From assembly GCA_964642175.1 (NCBI GenBank), contig CAZXOK010000005.1:1-64000 (forward strand): 64,000 nucleotides of DNA, written 5' to 3'. This DNA is from JANQGG01 sp964642175 (GTDB lineage Bacteria > Bacteroidota > Chlorobiia > Chlorobiales > Chloroherpetonaceae). Made by a program: the position numbers and the translations under genes. The notes beneath the pieces are model-generated. The model was not told where the DNA came from. It searched no databases and saw nothing but the letters and a program-made list of their open reading frames with translations. Each line of letters starts with the position of its first letter. Within the stretch, counting starts at the first letter, position 1. Positions 1 through 8,885 of this stretch are shown here, in pieces.

Positions 1-17
1 CCGAAGCACCAGCCTAA

Positions 18-59
18 GGTTTGTTCCCTGAGCGGTTGCTGAGCTTGCCGAAGCAAACC
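18..59 (+). repeat. dispersed hairpin repeat, copy A
   Basis: The core TTGCTGAGCTTGCCGAAG (36-53) is enclosed by GGTTTG (18-23) and CAAACC (54-59), which are complementary. Related copies lie at 8176-8205 (inverted), 53724-53761 and, more diverged, 10953-10999. The first 14 bases of the window (CCGAAGCACCAGCC) match the end of the 8.2-kb copy, so a second element is probably cut by the left edge. Confidence 0.6.
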
Positions 60-91
60 AATTCCGAAGATTTATGCTAGTATAATGGCAG

Positions 92-120
92 AAAAAAAAG
101 CTGCCAAAAATGGCAGCTTT
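92..120 (-). terminator. intrinsic terminator of the first secreted-protein gene
   Basis: The arms AAAGCTGCCA (97-106) and TGGCAGCTTT (111-120) form a 10-bp stem with a 4-base loop. Read on the minus strand the stem is followed by a T run (the A run at 92-99). It lies just after the stop of the minus-strand gene ending at 179. Confidence 0.7.
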
Positions 121-138
121 AAATAGAATTAATGATAT

Positions 139-160
139 GGGGCAATTCATAAATTGCCCC
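139..160. repeat. GGGGCAATT palindrome
   Basis: GGGGCAATT (139-147) and AATTGCCCC (152-160) form a perfect 9-bp inverted repeat around a 4-base loop, between the terminator and the stop codon. It has no T tract. From memory, palindromes of this GGGGCAATT...AATTGCCCC kind are dispersed in many bacterial genomes as REP/MITE-like elements; I saw no second copy in this window. Confidence 0.5.
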
Positions 161-178
161 TACAATTGATATTTGATT

Positions 179-3100
179 TTATTTCACCAACATCATTTTT
201 CTGACATCAGTGAAGTTTTGATTTGCACCACTTACGATCATGCGGTAGAAATAAATACCACTTGAAAGGTCGCCGGCATTAAACTGAACATTGTATTTAC
301 CGCGACTTTGGTTTTCATTAACCAGTGTTTGTACTGCCTGACCAAGTGCATTATACACTACAATATTAACCTTGGCGTTATCTTTCAACTCGTAGCCAAT
401 GGTTGTGCTTGGGTTGAAAGGATTCGGATAATTTTGAGTTAAACTGTAACCCTGGATCTGAGTATTGTATTGAGATTCCACGGTAATAGATTCAAGAACC
501 ACCCGGATACCAGCAATATCTTCTTCCTCTAATTGATACTCTACAGATTGGCCGGCCTGCAACTCTATGTTGTCCAAGTAGCTGTAAGAAGCTCCTGAAA
601 GGCTGTTTGTAGCTTCCAATGCGCTGTTACCTGCATAGGTAGAAACCACCTGCCAGGTATCCTGACTTGAAGAGCGACGAGAAAGAATAAACCCACGGGA
701 ATCTTTTTCGGATGCTGTTTCCCAGTTCAGCGCAATACCATTTTGAGTTGAAGTGCCTTCGAAGCTCATTAACTCAACCGGAAGTGGGTTGTCAGATGCA
801 TTTGAAGTACCTACAGTATAATATCTTTGAGCATAGACGGTTAAAGAGTTAGATGTTACAGATGTAGCTGCACCATTGGTTGTAGGACCTTGATCAAACC
901 ATCCTGCTGAACCAGATGATTCATAACGTGCTACTCTAATACTGGCATCAGAAGAGATACCATCATTACTCTTATCATAATATAATGTAATCTGAGCATT
1001 GGTGCCTCCAGAAGTGCGTTCTACCGACCAATGATAAAGATCTGATACAGCTTGTAATGGAGGATCCTGCAAGACATCCGGTTCAACTAAATCTCCTTCA
1101 AAAAACTCAACTTCATATTCTGTAGAATTTATATCGGCAGGAATAATGGCTATTGTTCTTTGAAGTTCATTATCTCCAGTGGCAATAGCGTATGGGTTGG
1201 TCGTACCTGACATCTGAATCGTAACCAAACCATTGATATAAGAATTGTTATCGCCTCCACTAGTCGAATTTAATAAAGTTAGAGATGTACCTGTGGATGC
1301 ATCCAAGACACCACTTGTAAGGGTAAGAGCACCATTAATTGTAGGAGAAGCACCACTACTTAATGCAACACCACTTGAATTATTAATGGTTAAGTTATTA
1401 AAAGTGAAATTACCTGAAATAGTCTGAGCACTTGTACCATTCATAGTCACTGTGCCACCAACATTTCCGCCTGAAGATGATATATCGCCTTCTACCTCAA
1501 TTGTTCCTGAAGGCGAACCGGCTGTGAGAATCATATCACCCGCAATATCCAAATTGTTAAATGAAGGTGATCCTGAAGTGTTTGTATAATTTCCAGTTAC
1601 AGTAGTTGTACCTGAAGCATTACCGGAACCGCCATTAACCTGAAGGTTAGCATAAGTATCTGGTTGAACTGATGAACTTGCACCATAAATGACTGTTCCT
1701 GTTAAAGTTGTAGCAGTTGTGTTATAACCAGAATTGTTAAAATCAACTTTAGCATTTGTATTGATTGTAAATGTACCGGCCACGGTTAAAGCACCGGATC
1801 CTGTTGAGGTAACTTCAATATCTGAGCCATCCGAAAAGGTTAGTGAAGCACCAGATTGGATATTTAATGTATTTACTGTTGCGGCATCTCCCGATCCGAT
1901 TTCCGGATTGTGACTTGAGCTTTGAATAACAGCATCATCTACAGAAGTTGGCACACCATTATCCCAGTTACCAGCTGTCGCCCAATCTGAAGTTGAAGCA
2001 GCAGCAAGCCAGGTTGTTGTTGCCCCACCTTGGCCAAATGCCAGATAAAAATCATCTGTAGGAAGTGCCGTAATGCCTGTTGCAGTTACATTGTCGTTTC
2101 CAGTATCATGAGTTTGACCTGAAGGCACTGAGTAATCTGGTCCTGAACCATTTTGAACTAAAATACGAGTTCTATTTTCAGGTGAGATACCTGCATCGGT
2201 ATATCTTAGAGTCAGGCCATAATTTGGCGTAGATGTTCCAGTAATATTTTGGAGTAAATAATGACCGCCCGTAGCTATCTGGCTTATTCCGGTTGGTAAA
2301 TTACCGCCAGGATTGCTAGCATCATATTCCATCTCAATGGTCTGAGGAGAACCTGGAGCACTATCATACTGAAAAACTGCCGGACGGTATGCTGATGAGG
2401 TACCAATTGGGAATGATGTTGCCGTTGTATTTCCAATAATCCTGCGAAGCGGACCATCCACATAACGATTAGCACTTTGTCCTGATACACTTGCACCACT
2501 TGCCAGTGTAAGTGTGTTAGAACCAGTTACATCTATCAATGCGTTTGTACTAAATGTGAGTGTTCCATTAATTGAAACATCACCAGAAATATTTAATCCA
2601 TTTGAATTATTAACAGTAAGGTTACCATATTGAGCATCTTCTATTGTAGTTTCTGTAGTTGAACCATTATATACGAAAGTACTAGAGTTAGCAAAATTAT
2701 ATGTTGTAGAGCCATTGGTGACAATTGTCTTACCACCTGACCTGAATTCTCCATTTGCATTTATCTCAAAATCAGCTCCTTGTATATCCAACTGGTTAGC
2801 ACTTGTGCTTAATTCCAGTATACCTGTTTGAACATCCAGAGAATTGGCAATTTTTAAAATTCCGGTACTTAAAGTCACTACATCATTAGAAGCATCTTTA
2901 TCAATTCTTAAATTTTCTATTGAATTAACACCTGCACCACCTGTTATAGTTTGGTTTTCGCCTCCTGTCATCACAATGTAAGAAGTTCCTGAGGTATTAG
3001 TAAAACTACCTGTAGTGGTAAGTGTCCCTGTTGATAAAGCTCCACCAAGACTAATATTAAATGTACCACTGGTTGTAAGCACACCAGAAGAAATGGTTAA

Positions 3101-4018
3101 ATCATCATCAATTGACCGGGTTGAGGTTAATTCAATTTCTGTTGAACTGTTTGGAGTGTTAATTATAACATTATGAGGCCGGTTTGAAGTTGGCCATTCA
3201 TTAGACACACTCACATCAGCACCAACTTCGTAGCTAAGGGTTGTATTACTTTGGTATATAAACGAGCCATTTGTTAAGGTCATACCACTGTATTTTCCTT
3301 TAGCAGTGAATGTGCCGCCAGAATTAATAATAACCCTTTGGTTACTGCCACCAGTAATATCAATTGTTAGTCCACCACTTAAAAAAGAAGGATTTCTTGA
3401 TAAATTATAGAAAGCGATATCACCATTTGTTGAGGCAATGGTCAGATTCCCGGAATTATTGTTAAAGTTGAAGGTTGATGTACCCGGATTAAATGTGCCC
3501 CCGCTATAAGATATATCTGAACCAATTAGAACTTCAGAAGAATTAGCATTTACAGTACCTGAGGATAATGACAATGTGGTAAATATATGCGCTCCTGTGC
3601 TTAGTATCAATGTTCCTCCACTTACATTAATTGTTTGACTGACAATCAAGTTATTTCCATTCGTATTTATAGTACCACCAGACAAATTAATATCATTTTG
3701 AAATGAGCCATTAGCACCAAGCGTTACCGTTCCACCTGATACTGTCAAATCAGTACAACCAATTGTACCCGTTAAAGTAATGGTTGCATTGATTGTTGCA
3801 TTGTCTTCACCATCCGGATATCCGTTAGAACCATCATCAGTTCCTGAGGTTAGATTCCAGTTTCCGGAATTAGTCCATGTGGTGCCATCACCTGAACCGG
3901 TCCATGTAAAATTGGCAGCGTATATAGTTGAGGAAAAGCCTAATAATAAAAGGCTCAGGATAAATATTCTTAAATAGATAGCAGATTTACCAGCAGATCG
4001 GTTGTTTATGTGTTTCAT
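179..4018 (-). CDS. type IX-sorted secreted repeat protein
   Basis: Predicted cell-surface or secreted protein of about 1279 residues. The preferred start is the second methionine (MKHINNRS), which leads directly into a signal peptide cleaved near residue 35 (SSTIYAA); a start three residues earlier is possible. The long middle part is rich in Gly, Ser, Thr and Asn with recurring short strands such as 'SGGTL' and 'ALTLTSG', as expected of a beta-helix or stacked beta-repeat protein. The last ~84 residues (NYPNPFNPSTT... ending MMLVK) are a Por secretion-system C-terminal sorting domain, preceded by the usual LPVELMSFEG linker. No catalytic motif was recognised. Adhesin or surface-layer roles are only guesses. 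Confidence 0.85.
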   Translation of the reverse strand: MKHINNRSAGKSAIYLRIFILSLLLLGFSSTIYAANFTWTGSGDGTTWTNSGNWNLTSGTDDGSNGYPDGEDNATINATITLTGTIGCTDLTVSGGTVTLGANGSFQNDINLSGGTINTNGNNLIVSQTINVSGGTLILSTGAHIFTTLSLSSGTVNANSSEVLIGSDISYSGGTFNPGTSTFNFNNNSGNLTIASTNGDIAFYNLSRNPSFLSGGLTIDITGGSNQRVIINSGGTFTAKGKYSGMTLTNGSFIYQSNTTLSYEVGADVSVSNEWPTSNRPHNVIINTPNSSTEIELTSTRSIDDDLTISSGVLTTSGTFNISLGGALSTGTLTTTGSFTNTSGTSYIVMTGGENQTITGGAGVNSIENLRIDKDASNDVVTLSTGILKIANSLDVQTGILELSTSANQLDIQGADFEINANGEFRSGGKTIVTNGSTTYNFANSSTFVYNGSTTETTIEDAQYGNLTVNNSNGLNISGDVSINGTLTFSTNALIDVTGSNTLTLASGASVSGQSANRYVDGPLRRIIGNTTATSFPIGTSSAYRPAVFQYDSAPGSPQTIEMEYDASNPGGNLPTGISQIATGGHYLLQNITGTSTPNYGLTLRYTDAGISPENRTRILVQNGSGPDYSVPSGQTHDTGNDNVTATGITALPTDDFYLAFGQGGATTTWLAAASTSDWATAGNWDNGVPTSVDDAVIQSSSHNPEIGSGDAATVNTLNIQSGASLTFSDGSDIEVTSTGSGALTVAGTFTINTNAKVDFNNSGYNTTATTLTGTVIYGASSSVQPDTYANLQVNGGSGNASGTTTVTGNYTNTSGSPSFNNLDIAGDMILTAGSPSGTIEVEGDISSSGGNVGGTVTMNGTSAQTISGNFTFNNLTINNSSGVALSSGASPTINGALTLTSGVLDASTGTSLTLLNSTSGGDNNSYINGLVTIQMSGTTNPYAIATGDNELQRTIAIIPADINSTEYEVEFFEGDLVEPDVLQDPPLQAVSDLYHWSVERTSGGTNAQITLYYDKSNDGISSDASIRVARYESSGSAGWFDQGPTTNGAATSVTSNSLTVYAQRYYTVGTSNASDNPLPVELMSFEGTSTQNGIALNWETASEKDSRGFILSRRSSSQDTWQVVSTYAGNSALEATNSLSGASYSYLDNIELQAGQSVEYQLEEEDIAGIRVVLESITVESQYNTQIQGYSLTQNYPNPFNPSTTIGYELKDNAKVNIVVYNALGQAVQTLVNENQSRGKYNVQFNAGDLSSGIYFYRMIVSGANQNFTDVRKMMLVK

Positions 4019-4600
4019 GGCAATCATGAAGGGCTTATGAGTTTTTTAAGGATTAAATTTATTTTTCTATTCTAACAAGAAAACTTTAGGGATCTTTTGT
4101 TTTTGTTGAATCGAGTTCTATTAATAGAACCCTGAAGCCATAACATAGTTGTTGTGCTTATTCTAGAAAAAGAATTCAAGTTAGTTAGTGTTACATATCA
4201 CACACTCACAGAATTATGCACTACTAAAAAACTTTTTTATCGAATAAAACACACTATTCATCTTTATACCTTGCTAAGATAAACCGAAGATTTTTAAAAA
4301 CCAATGCAATATATTTTTTTTTGTTATGAACAATTCATTAAGAAATTGCATTTAAAACCAATTAAAGATCAGGCTATCCCACTAAATTATCCTTGAGTGG
4401 CTTATGATAGGATAATAAGTCAAATTATGTTTGTCAACATTTATAAATTGTTAAAATGCAATTTCTTTGTCAAATTTCTATCGAATATTCAACGAAAACG
4501 TTATACTGGGCTTAGGCGCATCTGGTTCTGAGAATAGAGATAAATAATCACCCCCCTACTGTTAATAATTATACTAACAATATTATCCTTTGGAGGGTAC
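4019..4600. other. divergent intergenic region
   Basis: AT-rich region between two divergent secreted-protein genes, so it should hold promoters for both. It contains a perfect 14-bp inverted repeat, AAGAAATTGCATTT (4340-4353) and AAATGCAATTTCTT (4454-4467), about 100 bp apart. TTGTCA at 4431-4436 with TAAAAT at 4452-4457 is a weak promoter-like pair. No coding sequence is seen. Confidence 0.4.
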
Positions 4601-5758
4601 ATGAATAAAACGTTATTAAAAATCCGCACTTTATTGGTGAGCACTGTGCTTATCGTCTTTATGTCAGTCATAACAACCTCACTTAAAGCCCAGATCGTTA
4701 TTACAGAAATTATGCTGAATCCCGATGCTGTTAGTGATGCAAACGGTGAGTGGTTTGAACTTTATAACCCAACCGGCACTGACGTAGATATTAATACATG
4801 GGTCATTTTTGACGATAGTTTTGATTTGCATCAAATCAATAATGGAGGTCCTTTACTAGTTCCTGCCGGAGATTTTTTAGTTCTAGGTTCAAACGCTGAT
4901 GTTGGAACAAATGGAGGTGTGACTATTGATTATGAATATTCAAGTTTCACATTAAATAATACTGTAGATGAGATCTATCTTTACACACCAACTTTTTCAC
5001 TTATCGATGAAGTTCAATACAATGCTACTTTCCCAAATCCTACTGGTGCCAGCATGGTTTTAACCAATTTGACTTTAGATAATAATGTAGGCGCAAATTG
5101 GGGCACTTCAACCGAGGCTTATGGTGATGGAGATTTTGGTACGCCAGGTACATTAGGCAGCGACTCCCAGCTCCCGGTTGAACTTACCGCATTCTCCGGC
5201 CGGGCTACCGCTTCAGGCGTTCAGCTGAACTGGACAACTGCTTCAGAAACCGACAATGCCGGGTTTATTCTTCTTAGAAATGGCGTGGAAGTGGCCAGTT
5301 TCAACAACACCAATGCCTTAAAAGGGCAAGGCACCACATCCGGCCACACAAAATACAACTACCTGGATCAATCAGCTACTTTAGGCTCTTACGCCTACAC
5401 TTTGCGCAGTGAAGATTATTCCGGTCTTCTCCACGATTACACCATGTCTGTAACTATAGAAGTTACAGAACTGGATGGCGGAGCCGCTGTTGAACCGTCA
5501 TATGCCCTGGATCAAAACTACCCGAATCCATTCAACCCTACTACGAATATTTCTTTCACCATGAAAGAATCGGGCTCAGCCTCAATTCGTGTATTTGATG
5601 TCTTGGGTCGTTCGGTTCAAACCTTAACGGTTAATGCTCAAAAAGGGGCCAATGTGGTGAATTTTGATGGGTCAAGCCTGACCAGTGGTATGTATTTCTA
5701 TCAAATGACAGCTAATGGATTCAGCAGTTCTATGAAACGCATGATCCTCGTGAAATAG
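4601..5758 (+). CDS. secreted lamin-tail-domain protein with type IX sorting signal
   Basis: A 385-residue exported protein. The start follows a good ribosome site (GGAGGG, 4592-4597). Residues 1-30 form a signal peptide ending SLKA. Residues ~31-150 (VITEIMLNP..., NGEWFELYNPTGTDVDINTW) match a lamin tail domain, an Ig-like fold common in secreted nucleases and adhesins of this group. A linker with LPVELTAFSG follows, and residues ~306-385 (NYPNPFNPTT... MILVK) are the Por/type IX sorting domain. No enzymatic domain is present. The region coding for residues ~159-293 is identical at DNA level to part of the next gene (see repeat entries). A terminator follows the stop. Confidence 0.85.
   Translation: MNKTLLKIRTLLVSTVLIVFMSVITTSLKAQIVITEIMLNPDAVSDANGEWFELYNPTGTDVDINTWVIFDDSFDLHQINNGGPLLVPAGDFLVLGSNADVGTNGGVTIDYEYSSFTLNNTVDEIYLYTPTFSLIDEVQYNATFPNPTGASMVLTNLTLDNNVGANWGTSTEAYGDGDFGTPGTLGSDSQLPVELTAFSGRATASGVQLNWTTASETDNAGFILLRNGVEVASFNNTNALKGQGTTSGHTKYNYLDQSATLGSYAYTLRSEDYSGLLHDYTMSVTIEVTELDGGAAVEPSYALDQNYPNPFNPTTNISFTMKESGSASIRVFDVLGRSVQTLTVNAQKGANVVNFDGSSLTSGMYFYQMTANGFSSSMKRMILVK
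5075..5478 (+). repeat. 404-bp identical direct repeat, copy 1
   Basis: By eye this stretch is base-for-base identical to 7227-7630, 2152 bp downstream. It codes for the linker between the lamin tail domain and the sorting domain. Sequence on both sides is clearly homologous but carries many third-position differences, so the identity stops sharply. This points to recent gene conversion between paralogues. Confidence 0.85.
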
Positions 5759-5781
5759 TCATGCACCCCACATTAAGACTA

Positions 5782-5813
5782 AAAAAAGCCACCTTAAAAC
5801 GGTGGCTTTTTTA
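5782..5813 (+). terminator. intrinsic terminator
   Basis: AAAAAAGCCACC (5782-5793) pairs with GGTGGCTTTTTT (5801-5812) around a 7-base loop, just after the lamin-tail gene. The flanking A and T runs would let it work in both directions. Confidence 0.8.
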
Positions 5814-5927
5814 TTGAAAATTTGAAGGCTCAGTGTGGCAATAATAAAAAAAAGACGTAATTTTAAACGTGATTTAAACAAGACATATTCCCATAACCCC
5901 AAAAACCCCAAACCCCTGGAGGTATCT

Positions 5928-7910
5928 ATGAAACAGGTACTACTGTTTTTTATTGGCATATTGTGTTATGCCACTTTACTCTCTGCACAAACCACCCCGG
6001 TTTTCATCAACGAAATCCACTACGACAATACTGGCAGCGACCAGGATGAAGGCGTTGAAATTGCCGGTCCGGCCGGTACGAATTTATCCGGATGGCGTGT
6101 TGTTTTGTACAATGGCAATAATGGCTCATCCTATGGCACGATTAACTTATCGGGTACGATTCCCGATCTTGATGCTGGCTATGGCGCTTTATGGTTTCCA
6201 GAGACCGGCATCCAGAATGGCTCACCCGATGGACTGGCCCTGGTTGATGACATCTCAACTGTTATTCAATTTTTGAGTTATGAAGGCAGCTTTACAGCCA
6301 TTGGTGGCCCGGCCAATAGCATCACCAGCCAGGATATTGGTGTTTCGGAACCCGGCGAAGTTGGCCAGTCTTTGCAACTATCCGGTACCGGGACAACTTA
6401 TGAAGACTTTACCTGGCAAGCCCCATCTGCCCATACAAGAGATAGTATTAACACATCTCAAACGTTTCAGTCAGGCTCATTGCAGACCTCGGTTCAATTT
6501 GCTTCCGGCAGTGGATCTGTTTCAGAAGGCGCTGGCACTTACATGTTGGTTTTGAAAATTCTAAACCCGGATGCCGCCCAGGCAACAAGCTGCCAGGTAG
6601 CTCTGATCAGTGGAGATTCGCAGGATATTGATAATTTTGCCACCCAAAATGTCACTTTCCCCGCCGGCAGTAGCGATAGCATCACCATTGAACTAACAAT
6701 TACAGACGACACCTTTTATGAAGGCAATGAAACACTAACATTTAGTATCGAAAATGTTTCAGGCGGCAACAGTGCCGGCGCCGGATTGCCGGACACCTTT
6801 ACTCTTACAATTACCGATAATGATGCCCCGGATGTGCCGGCTATCGTGATCACCGAAATCATGCTAAATCCTGACCAGGTTAGCGATAGCAATGGTGAGT
6901 GGTTTGAACTCTTTAATGCCTCAGGTTCCGAAGTTGATATCAATGGCTGGAAAATATCAGATAATGGCTCAAACAGCCATATAATTAATAATAGTGTCCC
7001 ATTGATTATCCCTCCGGGTGGTTATATGGTTCTGGCCAGAAACAGTGATACAACCATGAATGGCAATGTAACTGTTGATTATGAGTATGGCAGCAGTTTT
7101 ACCCTTGGTAATTCAGATGATGAAATTATACTCATTATGTCAGACAGCATTGAAGTGGATCGTGTTGAATACGATGGCAATTGGCCAAATCCAACTGGCG
7201 CTTCCATGGTTTTAACTAATTTGACATTAGATAATAATGTAGGCGCAAATTGGGGCACTTCAACCGAGGCTTATGGTGATGGAGATTTTGGTACGCCAGG
7301 TACATTAGGCAGCGACTCCCAGCTCCCGGTTGAACTTACCGCATTCTCCGGCCGGGCTACCGCTTCAGGCGTTCAGCTGAACTGGACAACTGCTTCAGAA
7401 ACCGACAATGCCGGGTTTATTCTTCTTAGAAATGGCGTGGAAGTGGCCAGTTTCAACAACACCAATGCCTTAAAAGGGCAAGGCACCACATCCGGCCACA
7501 CAAAATACAACTACCTGGATCAATCAGCTACTTTAGGCTCTTACGCCTACACTTTGCGCAGTGAAGATTATTCCGGTCTTCTCCACGATTACACCATGTC
7601 TGTAACTATAGAAGTTACAGAACTGGATGGTGGGGTAAGCGTTGAACCTAGCTATGCCCTGGACCAAAACTACCCGAATCCGTTCAACCCAACTACCAAC
7701 ATATCATTTACCATGAAAGAAGCGGGCTCAGCCTCAATTGTTGTGTATGATTTACTTGGCCGTTCTGTTAAAACCTTAACGGTTAATGCTCAAAAAGGAG
7801 CCAATGTGGTGAATTTTGATGGGTCAAGCCTGACCAGTGGCATGTATTTCTATCAAATGACAGCTAATGGATTCAGCAGCGCTATGAAACGCATGATCCT
7901 CGTGAAATAA
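5928..7910 (+). CDS. secreted protein: two lamin-tail-like domains, Calx-beta, type IX sorting
   Basis: A 660-residue exported protein. The start chosen is the ATG at 5928, preceded by GGAGG (5918-5922) and opening a signal peptide (MKQVLLFFIGILCYATLLSA); the frame is open 31 codons further upstream, but that extension is lysine/arginine-rich with no ribosome site. Domains: lamin-tail-like (~21-185, INEIHYDN...), a Calx-beta-like repeat (~190-300, SVQFASGSGSVSEGAG... LTITDND), a second lamin tail domain (~305-425), a linker, and the Por/type IX sorting domain (last ~80 residues). It is a larger paralogue of the preceding gene and shares a 404-bp identical block with it. Calx-beta repeats suggest calcium-dependent adhesion; the function is not established. 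Confidence 0.85.
   Translation: MKQVLLFFIGILCYATLLSAQTTPVFINEIHYDNTGSDQDEGVEIAGPAGTNLSGWRVVLYNGNNGSSYGTINLSGTIPDLDAGYGALWFPETGIQNGSPDGLALVDDISTVIQFLSYEGSFTAIGGPANSITSQDIGVSEPGEVGQSLQLSGTGTTYEDFTWQAPSAHTRDSINTSQTFQSGSLQTSVQFASGSGSVSEGAGTYMLVLKILNPDAAQATSCQVALISGDSQDIDNFATQNVTFPAGSSDSITIELTITDDTFYEGNETLTFSIENVSGGNSAGAGLPDTFTLTITDNDAPDVPAIVITEIMLNPDQVSDSNGEWFELFNASGSEVDINGWKISDNGSNSHIINNSVPLIIPPGGYMVLARNSDTTMNGNVTVDYEYGSSFTLGNSDDEIILIMSDSIEVDRVEYDGNWPNPTGASMVLTNLTLDNNVGANWGTSTEAYGDGDFGTPGTLGSDSQLPVELTAFSGRATASGVQLNWTTASETDNAGFILLRNGVEVASFNNTNALKGQGTTSGHTKYNYLDQSATLGSYAYTLRSEDYSGLLHDYTMSVTIEVTELDGGVSVEPSYALDQNYPNPFNPTTNISFTMKEAGSASIVVYDLLGRSVKTLTVNAQKGANVVNFDGSSLTSGMYFYQMTANGFSSAMKRMILVK
7227..7630 (+). 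repeat. 404-bp identical direct repeat, copy 2
   Basis: Identical to 5075-5478 as far as can be read. The downstream parts of the two genes (sorting domain) differ at scattered positions, for example MKESGSASIRVFD versus MKEAGSASIVVYD, so the perfect block is a mosaic segment. Confidence 0.85.
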
Positions 7911-7933
7911 GCATACACTTATTCATAAACTTT

Positions 7934-7966
7934 AAAAGCCAGCTTCAGGAGCTGGCTTTTTTTATT
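7934..7966 (+). terminator. intrinsic terminator
   Basis: AAAAGCCAGC (7934-7943) pairs with GCTGGCTTTT (7951-7960), followed by more T residues. It lies 24 bp after the stop of the second lamin-tail gene. Confidence 0.8.
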
Positions 7967-8059
7967 CGATTAGTTCAAGAGTTGAAATTCTGTGATTGAA
8001 CTCTAAGACATGGTTCAATGAGCCTTTCGAAATCGGACATTTTCCATTTCAAAATCTAT

Positions 8060-8143
8060 CATTGAGCTTGCCGAAATCGGTCATTGAGCTTGCCGAAATC
8101 GGTCATTGAGCTTGCCGAAATCGGTCATTGAGCTTGCCGAAAT
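8060..8143 (+). repeat. 22-bp tandem repeat, about four units
   Basis: Three perfect 22-bp units (8060-8081, 8082-8103, 8104-8125) of CATTGAGCTTGCCGAAATCG plus GT, then 18 bases of a fourth (8126-8143). A degenerate unit sits just upstream (around 8016-8040). The same unit occurs inverted at 53800-53847. The unit contains the GAGCTTGCCGAA core of the dispersed hairpin family. There are no spacers, so this is not a CRISPR. Confidence 0.85.
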
Positions 8144-8165
8144 GAGCGATTTAAGAAAAAGTAAA

Positions 8166-8209
8166 GTTCCCTTCGGCTGGTGCTTCGGCAAGCTCAGCAA
8201 CCAGCACTG
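8166..8209 (-). repeat. dispersed hairpin repeat, copy B (inverted)
   Basis: Read on the minus strand, the core TGCTGAGCTTGCCGAAGC is flanked by GCTGGT and ACCAGC (plus-strand 8176-8181 and 8200-8205). The flanking stem differs in sequence from copies A and C but is again self-complementary. Confidence 0.6.
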
Positions 8210-8281
8210 AGACTATGGTTTTAGAATCAAGTGCCTGTTTTAAGAATCAGAACAACTCCGGGTTTATAGCTGGACAAAACC

Positions 8282-8620
8282 TTAAGAATATGCACTGATG
8301 GCTTCATCCACTGTTTTATAGCAGTCGAAAACGCTGACCAGGTTAGTGATCGCAAAAACATTGTGAATATTTTCCTCAATACCCGCCAATTTCAGTTTTC
8401 CACCGGATTGAGAAACCGTTGCAAGTCCTGCAACCAGCATGCCAATACCCGAACTATTGATATAAGTAACTTTAGTCAGATCCAGAACTATTTCTTTCCG
8501 ACCTTCTTTCACAAGATCTTTAATCCTGGCTTTAAAATCCTGAGCCGTTTCGCCTCCGAGCAGCTGACCTTTAAAAGTTATAACAATTGCACTGCCTTGT
8601 TGAGATTCGTCAAAACCCAT
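8282..8620 (-). CDS. STAS-domain anti-sigma factor antagonist
   Basis: A 112-residue single-domain STAS protein of the SpoIIAA/RsbV type. These bind an anti-sigma kinase when unphosphorylated and so release a sigma factor or other partner. The strand IVLDLTKVTYINSSGIGML carries the conserved phosphorylatable serine (Ser57, in SSGIG). Length is normal for the family. No partner kinase (RsbW-like) or phosphatase lies nearby, so its target is not visible here. The ribosome site is weak (A-rich leader). It appears to be a single-gene unit; the two downstream secreted-protein genes run the other way. Confidence 0.9.
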   Translation of the reverse strand: MGFDESQQGSAIVITFKGQLLGGETAQDFKARIKDLVKEGRKEIVLDLTKVTYINSSGIGMLVAGLATVSQSGGKLKLAGIEENIHNVFAITNLVSVFDCYKTVDEAISAYS

Positions 8621-8885
8621 AGTTTTTTTATTTATGTATATTTGTTAAAGTCGCTTTTTTCCTGAACCACGGAAAAAACGCTTTTATGTATTCTCCAACG
8701 CACTTCTGAGCAAGCTTAATAACTTTCTTTCGTTCCAAAAAACAGCAAGTCCTTTAAATAATCATCCCATGAATTCAACTCTAAAGGGACACCTAATTAA
8801 ATACTTTCGATATTTTTAAACGCTTAAATGAAATTAAGAAATGTTTAAATGTGATGAGAAGATAAATACCATCTTAGAATTACTT

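Noticed and set aside
5835..5927. Upstream extension of the second lamin-tail protein
   Set aside because: It is Lys/Arg/Asn-rich, has no ribosome site and would hide the signal peptide; the ATG at 5928 has GGAGG.
8060..8143. CRISPR-like array
   Set aside because: The 22-bp units are directly adjacent with no spacers, and no cas genes are present. It is a simple tandem repeat.
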